Positions 39,282-47,992 of a DNA stretch of 64,000 nucleotides are shown piece by piece; within the stretch, counting starts at the first letter, position 1, and every line of letters begins with the position of its first letter. The position numbers and the translations under genes are program-made. Under the pieces are notes generated by a model, which saw only the letters and a program-made list of their open reading frames with translations, ran no database searches and was not told the origin of the DNA. The DNA lies in contig DGVV01000168.1 of NCBI GenBank assembly GCA_002395085.1, positions 1 to 64,000 on the forward strand, written 5' to 3'. Source of the stretch: Ruminococcus sp. UBA4275. GTDB taxonomy: Bacteria; Bacillota; Clostridia; Oscillospirales; Ruminococcaceae.

Positions 39282-40064
39282 ATGCAAATGGGATATCAGA
39301 AAGTTGTGATCCCCGGACTGGATACCTCCAGACTGGAAGTTCTCACAGAAGAACAGAAAATGGATCTGCTGCGGGAGATGCAGGCGACCGGCAGTGAGGC
39401 TGCGCGTGAAAAGCTGATACTGGGCAATCTGCGGCTTGTGCTGAGCGTCATTCAGCGGTTTACGGGCAGGGGAGAGGAGATTGACGATCTGTTTCAGATT
39501 GGTGTGATCGGGCTGATGAAAGCAATCGGCAATTTTGATGTATCACGCGGGGTTTGCTTCTCCACATATTGTGTACCGATGATTGCGGGTGAACTGCGGC
39601 GGCATCTGCGGGATCATCATGCGGTGCGCGTAAGCCGTTCACTGCGGGATCTCGCATACCGCGCAATGCAGGCAAAGGAACAGCTCACGGCAGAACTGAG
39701 CCGTGAGCCGAATGTCCGGCAGATCGCAGAACGTCTGGATGTGCCGTGTGCGGATGTGGTTGCAGCACTGGAAAGCATCAGTGATCCGGTATCGCTGTAT
39801 GAGCCGATTTATTCGGATTCAGGCGACCCGCTGTATCTAATCGACCAGATCAGTGATCCTGCAAGTGCAGAGAATGCCTGGATGAGTGAACTTGCCCTGA
39901 AAGATGCGCTGGCATCACTGAGTGAACGGGAAAAAAACATCCTCCGCAGGCGCTTTTGGGACGGAAAAACACAGGTAGAGGTCGCATCTGAAATCGGAAT
40001 CTCACAGGCACAGGTTTCGCGGCTGGAGAAGGGTGCAATCGCGAAAATCAAGGAACAGCTTTGA
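39282..40064 (+). CDS. sigG: Sporulation sigma factor, SigG-like
   Basis: A 260-residue sigma-70-family protein with regions 2 (LFQIGVIGLMKAIGNFDVSRGVCFSTYCVPMI), 3 and 4 (a helix-turn-helix in TQVEVASEIGISQAQVSRLEKGA). The N-terminus YQKVVIPGLDTSRLEVLT matches the SigG pattern (ICGVNTSKLPVL in Bacillus) and differs from SigF and SigB. AAAGGAG lies four nt before ATG 39282; ATG 39288 is an alternative start. SigG drives late forespore genes. The stop codon is one nt from the convergent yigZ stop, with no terminator between. Confidence 0.88.
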   Translation: MQMGYQKVVIPGLDTSRLEVLTEEQKMDLLREMQATGSEAAREKLILGNLRLVLSVIQRFTGRGEEIDDLFQIGVIGLMKAIGNFDVSRGVCFSTYCVPMIAGELRRHLRDHHAVRVSRSLRDLAYRAMQAKEQLTAELSREPNVRQIAERLDVPCADVVAALESISDPVSLYEPIYSDSGDPLYLIDQISDPASAENAWMSELALKDALASLSEREKNILRRRFWDGKTQVEVASEIGISQAQVSRLEKGAIAKIKEQL

Positions 40065-40065
40065 T

Positions 40066-40698
40066 TTAAGAATCCGCAGACTCGAATGCCACAAAATGCA
40101 AATCGCCCGCAGTAAGATCAGGCTTGCCGTTGAACAATTCTGTAAGACGTGCTTCAAGTGCCGGAAAACAGTCTGCGGGAATATCAAAACGCAAGGTTAC
40201 GCGGTCGGCAAATTCGCTTCCGGAATCCTTGATGCCGTATTCCGGGAGCAGAAAGCTGAGTTTGCCGTACATGGAATAATCTGTACGCAGCTCAACCGGA
40301 ACAGCCTCGCAAAAATGCAGCTTCTCCGCCGCTTTTACAGATTCGGCGGCAGCGGCGGAATAGGCTCTCGTCAGACCGGGTGCGCCGAGCAGTACGCCGC
40401 CGAAATAGCGCGTCACCACGCAGCAGACATCGCTGAGACCGGCTTTTTGCAGCACGGTAAGCACAGGGATTCCGCCTGTTCCCTGCGGTTCGCCGTCATC
40501 GGAATAGCGAGTCTCACCGGACCGGAGAATGTACGCCCAGACATTGTGACGTGCCTTGTGATGTTTCGCCTTCACAGCGTCGATATGTGCGGTGCAGTCT
40601 GCGACCGTCACCGCCGGCACAAGCTGGGCAATGAATTCAGAGCGTTTTTCAGTGATGCTGCCCTCGCAGGCAGCGGAAATGGTAGTATATTCGTTCAT
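40066..40698 (-). CDS. YigZ/IMPACT family protein
   Basis: The 210-residue protein has the IMPACT/YigZ N-terminal domain: KRSEFIAQ near residue 20, HHKARHNVWAY near 49, SDDGEPQGTGG near 68 and VTRYFGGVLLGAPGLTRAYS near 98. ATG 40698 has GGAG six nt upstream. Related proteins influence translation through Gcn1-like contacts in eukaryotes; the bacterial role is unclear. It follows tmcAL on the same strand by 32 nt. Confidence 0.92.
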   Translation of the reverse strand: MNEYTTISAACEGSITEKRSEFIAQLVPAVTVADCTAHIDAVKAKHHKARHNVWAYILRSGETRYSDDGEPQGTGGIPVLTVLQKAGLSDVCCVVTRYFGGVLLGAPGLTRAYSAAAAESVKAAEKLHFCEAVPVELRTDYSMYGKLSFLLPEYGIKDSGSEFADRVTLRFDIPADCFPALEARLTELFNGKPDLTAGDLHFVAFESADS

Positions 40699-40730
40699 GC
40701 AGTTCTCCAAAAATACAGTATGATGTACGG

Positions 40731-41921
40731 TCAGCGCACCATGCCGATCATGGCTTTGTAGTCGGCATCGGCGGGGGCGATGCTCCGCAGGGCGAGTCCG
40801 TAAACGGAGGTTGCGCGCGCTTCCAGATCAGAGCATTGCTTGCAGACACCGCCCAGTTCTGCGAGTTTTGAGAGGGAAGTCGCATAGGGGAGGGTTGTGC
40901 CTGCTTCTTTCGCAGCATTCAGAATGTCTCTGCCGCGCTCATTCAGTGCAAGAATTCTGCCATAGGGCGGGGGATTTTCCGAATCTTCCGGTCTGATGCC
41001 GATGAGCAGATCCAGCAGAATGCGCCGGATGCGTGCCATCGGGTAGCGCTTGCTCTTGATCGACATGAGCATGGATTCCAGCGAGGTCTCATTGCGTGCG
41101 GAGAGAATCTTGTTTTCAAGGCCCTGCCCGACCTCCGGCAGCGCCGCTATTTCTTCCGGCGATGCGGAACGAAGTTTATAGAGCAGGATGCGTTCAAGGT
41201 AATCAAAATGCGCTGTCAGACCGGTTGCGGCGCAGGCAGCGAGCATATCCGAGGAAGCGTCCGGTACAAGCTCATCGAAATCGGCGCTGTGATCCTCCAT
41301 GAGCTGCCGGATCAGCGACGCACTCGCAATGTTGTCGACTGTGTAGCTGCTGTCATGTTCCGTCTGCCTTTTGACCGTGAACGGCTGAATTTTCAGATTC
41401 ACCGCGATCATTGCCTTGAGATACTCTATCGCAAGGGTATTGTTTGGGGAATTGAACAGCATACCGATTTCATCACCGAAATTCTGCCGTATGAGGATTT
41501 GCAGGGCTTTCGGATAGGAATTGCCGCGCTTCATCAGGTCTTCAAGCTGCGGCATTTTCGCACAGGCGTATGTTGCCTTTGCAGCCTCAGAAAGCAATCC
41601 GAGGTCGCCGCACTCCGAGCCGAAGCTCAGTTCTTCTACACAGCCAAGCCCCTTGAGCAGATACATCGCGCCTTTCGCGTATGTTTCAGCAGCGCTGAGG
41701 CAGTACGCGACAGGGAGTTCAATGACCAGATCGCATCCGCAGCGGACGGCTGTTTTTGCGCGCTCGAATTTATTGATAATCGCAACATCACCGCGCTGAA
41801 CGAAGTTGCCGCTCATGATCGCAACAATATGCGTTGCGCCGTGACGTCTTGTTTGTTCGATATGGTAGAGATGACCGTTGTGGAATGGATTGTATTCACA
41901 TATTATACCGCTGATTTTCAT
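40731..41921 (-). CDS. tmcAL: tRNA(Met) cytidine acetate ligase TmcAL
   Basis: TmcAL uses acetate and ATP to make N4-acetylcytidine at the wobble base of elongator tRNA(Met). The 396-residue protein opens with ISGIICEYNPFHNGH, containing the HxGH nucleotidyltransferase motif, and has IMSGNFVQRGDVAI and NKFERAKTA. ATG 41921 follows AAGGAGG at 10 nt. It is probably co-transcribed with the upstream hypothetical gene and yigZ downstream. Acetate kinase lies divergently nearby, which links both to acetate use, perhaps by chance. Confidence 0.93.
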   Translation of the reverse strand: MKISGIICEYNPFHNGHLYHIEQTRRHGATHIVAIMSGNFVQRGDVAIINKFERAKTAVRCGCDLVIELPVAYCLSAAETYAKGAMYLLKGLGCVEELSFGSECGDLGLLSEAAKATYACAKMPQLEDLMKRGNSYPKALQILIRQNFGDEIGMLFNSPNNTLAIEYLKAMIAVNLKIQPFTVKRQTEHDSSYTVDNIASASLIRQLMEDHSADFDELVPDASSDMLAACAATGLTAHFDYLERILLYKLRSASPEEIAALPEVGQGLENKILSARNETSLESMLMSIKSKRYPMARIRRILLDLLIGIRPEDSENPPPYGRILALNERGRDILNAAKEAGTTLPYATSLSKLAELGGVCKQCSDLEARATSVYGLALRSIAPADADYKAMIGMVR

Positions 41922-41969
41922 GGATAAACAGCCTCCTTGTGCCAAGTGCGTCTACGAGATGATGTCTGT

Positions 41970-42527
41970 TTAATCAGTGAGCGATGCACCAATGATTACA
42001 TACCGCTGCATGAGCGGATCATAGATACTCCAGAGCGCCGTGCCCCACCATTCGTTTCCCTGATCGAAATAGTTGGTGAAATCGCCGCTCCAGCTCATAA
42101 TTTGCAGGGGATCTTTTTTCAGAGGAATCGGAAACAGTGCTGCATTGAGCAGATAGAAATCCGTTTTATTGTAGGGTACACCGTAGGGCGGATCGAAAAA
42201 TGCAGCCCAATAGCACATTTCACCCGGCGCCGGCGTTTCCCGCACGCCGCCTTCGCGGAGAATTGTGCCGTTTTCGGCAAAGAAGCGCTCCGGATCAACG
42301 GGTTTCCCTTGCATTTTTGCGGGATCTGCGGTGATGGGCGGAAATACAAGCAGATTTCCGATGCGCGAACGCCGGTTCATCAGACGCAGCGCTGTCAGGA
42401 CGGCTTCCTTGTGACCTGCTTCCCCCGCAGGGGATTCTTCTGCACTCAGCAGCATATAATCAAGCTGAAGTTCCGGAAACCGCTGATCCAGCATCTCATA
42501 AACAGGATCGTCAGTCAGTTCTCTCAC
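41970..42527 (-). CDS. Hypothetical protein, 185 residues
   Basis: The GTG start at 42527 has AAGGAGG eight nt upstream; the open frame upstream covers the ackA promoter region and is rejected. The protein begins VRELTDDPVYEMLDQRFPEL, is acidic and soluble, and its C-terminal half is rich in aromatics (CYWAAFFDPPYGVPY, NEWWGTALWSIYDP). I recognise no domain. It lies 48 nt upstream of tmcAL on the same strand and is divergent from ackA. Confidence 0.7.
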   Translation of the reverse strand: MRELTDDPVYEMLDQRFPELQLDYMLLSAEESPAGEAGHKEAVLTALRLMNRRSRIGNLLVFPPITADPAKMQGKPVDPERFFAENGTILREGGVRETPAPGEMCYWAAFFDPPYGVPYNKTDFYLLNAALFPIPLKKDPLQIMSWSGDFTNYFDQGNEWWGTALWSIYDPLMQRYVIIGASLTD

Positions 42528-42568
42528 AGACTTTTCCTCCTTATCTTGCGGAAATTTTCGTTTACCTC

Positions 42569-42597
42569 TTGAAACTTGGGCGAGAATCGTGTATAAT
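42569..42597 (+). promoter_or_regulatory. Sigma-A promoter of ackA
   Basis: TTGAAA (42569-42574), 17-nt spacer, TATAAT (42592-42597). Confidence 0.85.
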
Positions 42598-42672
42598 AGG
42601 TAAGGATTGTCTGCCCTCAGATTGGTTTGACATCTTATATTGTACATTTTTATCTGAAAGGAAGTATTTTTT

Positions 42673-43872
42673 ATGTTGATTTTAGTCGTCAACGCAGGTA
42701 GCTCCTCCCTCAAGTATCAGCTCATCAATATGGATGATGAGTCCGTTCTCGCAAAGGGTAACTGCGACCGCATCGGCATCGACGGTCATGTTTCGCACAA
42801 GACCGCTGACGGCAGATGTGTTGATATGGACGTCAACTTCCCGACGCATACTGAGGCGTTTGAGAAGCTCGTTGAGGTGCTTACGACCGGCGATGCAGCC
42901 GTCATCAAGAGCATGGATGAGATCTCTGCTGTCGGCCACCGTATCGTTCAGGGTGCTGAGGTTTTTGACCGTCCCTGCCTCGTGACGCCGGAAATTATTG
43001 ACAAGATCGACGAGCTGAGAGAGCTTGCGCCTGTTCATAACCATGCACACGCTCTTGCACTCCGTGCCTGCACCGCTGTCATCCCGAAGACCACGCCGCA
43101 GGTCGTTGTCTTCGATACCGCTTTCCACCAGACAATGCCCCCGAAGGCATATATGTTTGCTCTGCCCTATGAGGACTATGAGAAGTATCATGTCCGCAAG
43201 TACGGCTTCCACGGCACTTCTCACCGTTTTGTTTCCGCTGCACTCGCAGAGGCGATGGGCAAGGACATCAAGGATCTGAAAATCGTTTCCTGCCACCTCG
43301 GCAACGGTTCTTCGATCACCGCAGTTGAAGGCGGCAAGTGCATCGACACCTCGATGGGCTTCACCCCGCTCGACGGCATCCTGATGGGTACGCGCTGCGG
43401 CGCTGTTGATCCGTCTGCGGTCACGTTTGTTGCTGACAAGCACGGCTTTACGCCCGATGAGATGAGCCAGTACATGAACAAGAAGTCCGGCTTCCTCGGC
43501 GTTTCGGGCATCTCCTCCGACAACCGCGACATCACTGCCGCTGCGGAGAAGGGCGACAAGCGCGCAATCCTCGCAAGCGAGATGCTCGCATATCAGATCC
43601 AGCGCTACATCGGCGCATACACCGCTGCAATGAACGGTGTCGATGCGGTTCTGTTCACGGGCGGTATCGGTGAGAACTCGTGGGAAGTTCGTGAGCGCGT
43701 CTGCGAGAACATGGAGTTCTTCGGCATCAAGATTGACAAAGAGCTGAACAAGACCACTCGCGGCAAGCTTCAGAAGATCTCTGCGCCGGATGCAAAGACG
43801 GAAGTCTGGGTCGTTCCGACGAATGAGGAGCTGCTGATTGCACGCGATACGCTCGCACTGATTTCCAAGTAA
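42673..43872 (+). CDS. ackA: Acetate kinase
   Basis: AckA converts acetyl phosphate and ADP to acetate and ATP, the energy-yielding last step of mixed-acid fermentation. The 399-residue protein shows the family signatures VNAGSSSLKYQL at the N-terminus, GHRIVQGAEVF, YGFHGTSHRFV and the phosphate-binding HLGNGSSITA, and TGGIGENS near 325. Codon choice is more biased to preferred C-ending codons than in neighbours, fitting high expression. The usual partner pta is not adjacent. A GAAAGGAAG site precedes ATG. Confidence 0.97.
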   Translation: MLILVVNAGSSSLKYQLINMDDESVLAKGNCDRIGIDGHVSHKTADGRCVDMDVNFPTHTEAFEKLVEVLTTGDAAVIKSMDEISAVGHRIVQGAEVFDRPCLVTPEIIDKIDELRELAPVHNHAHALALRACTAVIPKTTPQVVVFDTAFHQTMPPKAYMFALPYEDYEKYHVRKYGFHGTSHRFVSAALAEAMGKDIKDLKIVSCHLGNGSSITAVEGGKCIDTSMGFTPLDGILMGTRCGAVDPSAVTFVADKHGFTPDEMSQYMNKKSGFLGVSGISSDNRDITAAAEKGDKRAILASEMLAYQIQRYIGAYTAAMNGVDAVLFTGGIGENSWEVRERVCENMEFFGIKIDKELNKTTRGKLQKISAPDAKTEVWVVPTNEELLIARDTLALISK

Positions 43873-43989
43873 CTCTATTATAACACTTTACGTGCAAAAA
43901 ACGCAAGGCGTTTTGGTCTGAACTTTTGCACAAAAATCAAAGCCGATATTCGGCAGATAGAACAAAGAACAAGAAGGGAGGCGGATTCC

Positions 43990-44592
43990 GTGCTGAAATT
44001 TGCAGACAAATTTGCAGATAAATTCAAGGATAAGTTCACAGATGCGATCCAGAGCTTTTTCTCTCCGGTTTACGAGGAGGATGAGGACGAGGTTTTCGAG
44101 CTGCCGCTGGACGAAAGCGGAAAGCTGATCCGCCCGATGGGAACGGTGCGCCGTGTGGAACACCGTTTCCGCACTGTCCGGAACAATACGGTCATTTCGC
44201 CGGACCGGCTGGAACTTGATGATGAGGCACGCGCACTGCTGGAAATCGCGAAAGCGGTTCGGGATAAGGCGTACTGCCGCTATTCCGGCTTTGCGGTCGG
44301 GGCGGCACTGGTCGCAGGTTCAGGACAGGTCTATCTCGGCGTGAATATGGAGAATGCTTCTTATCCGGCGGGACTCTGTGCAGAACGTGCTGCCTTCGCC
44401 TCTGCAATTTCAGCAGGGGAAAGGGAGTTTACTGCAATCGCAATCTGCGGCGGCAATGAGGATGAACCCTGTTATCCCTGCGGTATCTGCCGGCAGGTTC
44501 TTGCAGAGTTCTGCGGACCGGATTTTCCGGTCATCCTGTCTGACGGAATCTATCCGCTTGGCGGATTGCTTCCGCACGCCTTTCAGCTATAA
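43990..44592 (+). CDS. cdd: Cytidine deaminase with N-terminal extension
   Basis: The C-terminal 130 residues are a homotetrameric-type cytidine deaminase: zinc ligand and proton-shuttle Glu in LCAERAAFASA (near 129) and PCGICRQVL (near 163). It recovers pyrimidines by deaminating cytidine. The GTG start at 43990 has GGGAGG eight nt upstream. Unusually, about 70 extra residues precede the domain: a repeat-like amphipathic stretch (FADKFADKFKDKF) and an acidic patch (YEEDEDEVFEL). Normal enzymes have about 130 residues. The extension looks like a fusion or targeting segment. Confidence 0.9.
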   Translation: MLKFADKFADKFKDKFTDAIQSFFSPVYEEDEDEVFELPLDESGKLIRPMGTVRRVEHRFRTVRNNTVISPDRLELDDEARALLEIAKAVRDKAYCRYSGFAVGAALVAGSGQVYLGVNMENASYPAGLCAERAAFASAISAGEREFTAIAICGGNEDEPCYPCGICRQVLAEFCGPDFPVILSDGIYPLGGLLPHAFQL

Positions 44593-44597
44593 TCAGG

Positions 44598-44645
44598 ATC
44601 GGGGATCGCCGCAAGCGCAGGCTGTCCCCGATTTTAGCGAAAAAC
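44598..44645 (+). terminator. Terminator of cdd
   Basis: ATCGGGGA pairs with TCCCCGAT across a GC-rich loop, followed by TTTT, just after the stop codon. Confidence 0.65.
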
Positions 44646-44692
44646 ACACAAAGAAAAACTGAGACAAATCAAAACGAAAGTGGGCGATCTGA

Positions 44693-46345
44693 ATGCGGAG
44701 ACTGGCGGCGCTGCTGCTTGCCTGCATAACGGCGTTGCTTTGCTGCACGGGATGCGGCAAGGGCGGCGAGGATGAAAACAAAGGGGCCGGGCATTCCTTT
44801 TCGTATACGCTGGTCGGGAATCCGGATACACTTGATCCGCAGCTTGCGGTCAGTGCTTCGGCAAAGACCGTTCTCGCGAATCTCTTTGAGGGGCTGCTGA
44901 AGCTGGATGCTGACGGTACGCTGCAAAATGGCGTTGCGGAAAGCTATACGGTGTCAGATGATCAGCTTCACTATTACTTCAAACTCCGCAGCGACTGCTA
45001 CTGGTATGATGCAAAGGCAAAGGACGGCAAATTCGGGGATGAGGCGAAAAAGGCTGTATCTGCTATGGATTTCGTGTATGCTTTTCAGCGTATTTTTGAT
45101 CCGGTATATCAGTCTCCCTATCGTGATATGTATGCCTGCCTTGCAAATGCAAAGGAGATCTCCGAAGGGCAGCTTGATCCTTCTATGATCGGGGTTTACG
45201 CGCATAAAGAGGATGAACTGGAATTTGAACTGAGTTATCCGAATACCGGCTTTCTGCTCCTGCTGACCGCAACCGCCGCGCTTCCATGCAATGCAGATTA
45301 CTTTGCAGAGACAGGCGGCAGATACGGTCTGGATGAAGATTCGGTCATCGGAAACGGCAGTTTTGCAATTCAGCGCTGGCTTTATGATCCATACGGCAAA
45401 TACAATGTCGTGCAGATGGTACGGAATCCGCTGAATCATGCAGTCCGGCGTGTGTATCCGGTTGATCTGAACTTTTTTATTGAAGATCAGGACAGCGATG
45501 CAGCGCGCATCTTTACGGAGGGTTCTGCGGATTGCTATGTCAGCACGAACAGCAATCTCATTACGCGGACGGAATACAGTGCAGCCGGTGCGCACAGCAT
45601 TACACTCGGTCTGATTCCGAATCCGGATTCGCAGTTTGCCGATGCTTCGATGCTTCAGGCACTTTCCCTTTCTCTGGACCGTTCCTCCATTCATCCGGAG
45701 GGGGACGACATTATCACAGCAGGCGGCATTATTCCGCCGGCAGCCGATTTGCTGAATAAAAGCTGCCGGGAACTGATCTCGGATGGCGCATACAATACCT
45801 TTAACTGGGAGGCTGCCGATCAGGCATATCAGAAGGCGCTGCGGCATCTGCGCGTAAGTGAACCGGATGACGGGCATATTCTCGTTCCTGCCGGTATGAT
45901 GGATTACACGGCACTCAAAGACATCACAGATCAGTGGGGCGCAATGCTGGGTGTTCATCTGGTCATTGAGGAAGTCACGGAACAGGAATATGATGCGCGG
46001 CTTAATGCTAAGGATTATACACTGGCACTTTACACAGTCACAGGTGAATATCACGATGCCGCATCCGTACTGGAAAGCTTCATCTCGGATGATGTGCTGC
46101 ATTGCAGCGCGGAGAAGAAAGTTCGTAACCTTCTGAAAGAAGCTGCTTCTGCGCCGAATCTGACCGACTGTGTGGAACTCTACCGGCAGGCGGAAACTGC
46201 CATCCTTGAGGATAACTGCTTTATTCCGCTGTTTTACAAAAAACGCTATCTGGTTTGCAAACGCGGTGTTTCAGATGTGGTCTTCAATCCGTTCAGCGGA
46301 CAGGTTACGTTTGATCAGGCTAAATACGACGATTCGGAAACCTAA
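44693..46345 (+). CDS. OppA-type solute-binding lipoprotein (SBP family 5), orphan
   Basis: The 550-residue protein has a lipoprotein signal (LLCCTGC, lipidated Cys near 21) and the peptide-binding family 5 fold, with the opening NPDTLDPQLAVSASAKTVLANLFEGL. Such proteins capture oligopeptides or nickel for ABC importers. No permease or ATPase gene is adjacent, so it would either serve a transporter elsewhere or act as a sensor. The ribosome-binding site is weak. Confidence 0.9.
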   Translation: MRRLAALLLACITALLCCTGCGKGGEDENKGAGHSFSYTLVGNPDTLDPQLAVSASAKTVLANLFEGLLKLDADGTLQNGVAESYTVSDDQLHYYFKLRSDCYWYDAKAKDGKFGDEAKKAVSAMDFVYAFQRIFDPVYQSPYRDMYACLANAKEISEGQLDPSMIGVYAHKEDELEFELSYPNTGFLLLLTATAALPCNADYFAETGGRYGLDEDSVIGNGSFAIQRWLYDPYGKYNVVQMVRNPLNHAVRRVYPVDLNFFIEDQDSDAARIFTEGSADCYVSTNSNLITRTEYSAAGAHSITLGLIPNPDSQFADASMLQALSLSLDRSSIHPEGDDIITAGGIIPPAADLLNKSCRELISDGAYNTFNWEAADQAYQKALRHLRVSEPDDGHILVPAGMMDYTALKDITDQWGAMLGVHLVIEEVTEQEYDARLNAKDYTLALYTVTGEYHDAASVLESFISDDVLHCSAEKKVRNLLKEAASAPNLTDCVELYRQAETAILEDNCFIPLFYKKRYLVCKRGVSDVVFNPFSGQVTFDQAKYDDSET

Positions 46346-46365
46346 TGCATAGAGAGGATTTGAAA

Positions 46366-47136
46366 ATGCGAGCTGTTACATGGAATGTCAATGGGCTGAG
46401 AGCCTGCGAAAAAAAAGGATTTGCGGATTTTTTCTCGCAGATTGATGCAGATTTCTTCTGCATTCAGGAAACGAAAATGCAGGAGGATCAGCTTTCTGCT
46501 TTGAAATGGTCTGCGGAAGCTGCGGGCTATCACGCATATTGGAACAGCGCGGAGAAAAAAGGCTATTCCGGCACGGCAGTTTTTGCTAAGCAGGAGCCGC
46601 TTGCCGTCACGCGGGAAATGGAGACCGGCGGCGTCGCGAATGAAGGGCGTGTGCTGACGCTGGAATACCCGGAGTTTTTCCTCGTCAATGCCTATGTGCC
46701 GAATGTCCGGCGTGATCTTTGCCGCATCCCGCTGCGAATGGAGTGGGAGGATGCCCTCCGCAATCATCTGACTGCGCTGGATGCAAAAAAACCGGTACTG
46801 TACTGCGGCGATATGAATGTTGCACATCAGCCCATTGACCTGAAAAATGCGAAATCGAATGAGGGCAATGCGGGTTATACCGCGGAGGAACGCGGCAAGA
46901 TGACCGAACTGCTTGCTGCCGGTTTTGCAGATGCCTTCCGTGTTCTCTATCCTGACCGCACGGATGCGTATACATGGTGGTCATACATGGGCAGAGCGCG
47001 TGAAAAGAACGTCGGCTGGCGGATTGATTACTGGCTGATTTCTGAACGTCTGCGCGAAAAGCTGCATGATGTCATCATTCATGCAGAGATTATGGGCAGC
47101 GATCATTGTCCGCTGGAAATGCAGATTGACCTTTGA
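46366..47136 (+). CDS. xth: Exodeoxyribonuclease III (XthA)
   Basis: An AP endonuclease/3'-exonuclease of base-excision repair, 256 residues. Motifs: WNVNGLRA at the N-terminus, CIQETKMQ (metal Glu), CGDMNVAH, GWRIDYWLIS and the catalytic GSDHCPL. ATG 46366 has AGAGGA seven nt upstream; the in-frame ATG 21 nt earlier has no site. It lies 20 nt after the binding-protein gene. Confidence 0.95.
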   Translation: MRAVTWNVNGLRACEKKGFADFFSQIDADFFCIQETKMQEDQLSALKWSAEAAGYHAYWNSAEKKGYSGTAVFAKQEPLAVTREMETGGVANEGRVLTLEYPEFFLVNAYVPNVRRDLCRIPLRMEWEDALRNHLTALDAKKPVLYCGDMNVAHQPIDLKNAKSNEGNAGYTAEERGKMTELLAAGFADAFRVLYPDRTDAYTWWSYMGRAREKNVGWRIDYWLISERLREKLHDVIIHAEIMGSDHCPLEMQIDL

Positions 47137-47148
47137 TACATAATCACG

Positions 47149-47189
47149 CCTCCCTCTGCATAGGATCTGATGAGCCTTGCAGAGGGAGG
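47149..47189 (+). promoter_or_regulatory. Perfect hairpin sequestering the yabP ribosome-binding site
   Basis: CCTCCCTCTGCA (47149-47160) is an exact inverted repeat of TGCAGAGGGAGG (47178-47189), whose AGGGAGG is the yabP Shine-Dalgarno sequence. The loop is 17 nt. The stem is followed by TCTGTTTTA, so it may also act as the xth terminator. Confidence 0.65.
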
Positions 47190-47197
47190 TCTGTTTT

Positions 47198-47464
47198 ATG
47201 GATGCAAAGAAAAGCGTGCTGATACTCGAAAACCGAAGTCTGCTGACACTCTCCGGCGTGACCGGAATCCGTGCCTTTGATGACCGGACGGTCATGCTGT
47301 ATACTGTAATAGGGGAGCTTTCCGTGATGGGAAAAGCTTTGATTCTGGATCAGCTCAGCACATCGGCAGGGGAAATACGGGTGGAAGGAGACATCATGGC
47401 GCTGCGCTACGGAGACCGTGACCGTACCGGCGCTGACGGCATGATCGGGAGGCTGCTGCGATGA
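47198..47464 (+). CDS. yabP: Sporulation protein YabP
   Basis: An 88-residue protein of the YabP family (MDAKKSVLILENRSLLTLSGVTG opening, VEGDIMALRYG near the end), needed for spore formation and made in the mother cell in Bacillus. ATG 47198 follows AGGGAGG by eight nt. Its last codons overlap yabQ (ATGA). The gene before it is xth, not the S4-domain gene that precedes yabP in Bacillus. Confidence 0.85.
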   Translation: MDAKKSVLILENRSLLTLSGVTGIRAFDDRTVMLYTVIGELSVMGKALILDQLSTSAGEIRVEGDIMALRYGDRDRTGADGMIGRLLR

Positions 47465-47901
47465 ACGGTCTGCCGGAACATGATTTTACTGTATGGACTG
47501 AATGGATGCGTTTGCTTGGCAGCTTTGCAGTTGGATTGCCTGCGGGTATTCTGCTGGACGGATTTCGCTTTCTGCGGTCACTGCTGCCGCATCATGCATC
47601 GGTTGTGTTTTTGGAGGACTTTCTGTATGCACTTGCCTTTTCTCTGATGGTGCAGCTTTATGCATCCGGTTTCTGCGGCGATGTGCTGCGCTGGTATCAG
47701 ATTGCCGGTGCGGGAATCGGTCTTGCGGTCTATCTGCTGACGATCGGGCGGCTCACAGGCAGTCTGCTGAAGCGGCTGCGAGGTGTACGGACTGCAATCG
47801 GGCGCTTTTTCCATGAAATACTATGCGTGATTCAGCAGAAAATCCGCTTTGTTTTTGTCGGGATTCCCAAAAATCAGGATTCAGACGGGAATTTGCAGTA
47901 A
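47461..47901 (+). CDS. yabQ: Spore cortex protein YabQ
   Basis: A 146-residue membrane protein with three to four hydrophobic segments and the YabQ-like pattern LGSFAVGLPAGILLDGFRFLR near the N-terminus and LEDFLYALAFSL in the middle. YabQ is required for cortex assembly in Bacillus. The start overlaps the yabP stop by four nt. A basic C-terminal tail of about 45 residues follows the last helix. Confidence 0.85.
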   Translation: MNGLPEHDFTVWTEWMRLLGSFAVGLPAGILLDGFRFLRSLLPHHASVVFLEDFLYALAFSLMVQLYASGFCGDVLRWYQIAGAGIGLAVYLLTIGRLTGSLLKRLRGVRTAIGRFFHEILCVIQQKIRFVFVGIPKNQDSDGNLQ

Positions 47902-47906
47902 TCCCC

Positions 47907-47935
47907 TTGACGGATTGCATTCCGCGGAGTATAAT
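47907..47935 (+). promoter_or_regulatory. Sigma-A promoter of divIC-yabR
   Basis: TTGACG (47907-47912), 17-nt spacer, TATAAT (47930-47935). It separates vegetative divIC-yabR expression from the sporulation genes upstream. Confidence 0.88.
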
Positions 47936-47992
47936 AGATAGGTACACTTGTCATCATTGTGTGATACAGACAGATAAGGAGAGAGAAATACC

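Noticed and set aside
43892..43931. GTGCAAAA/TTTTGCAC nested repeat after ackA as terminator
   Set aside because: It is AT-rich with no T-run after the outer stem on the plus strand, so termination there is not convincing.
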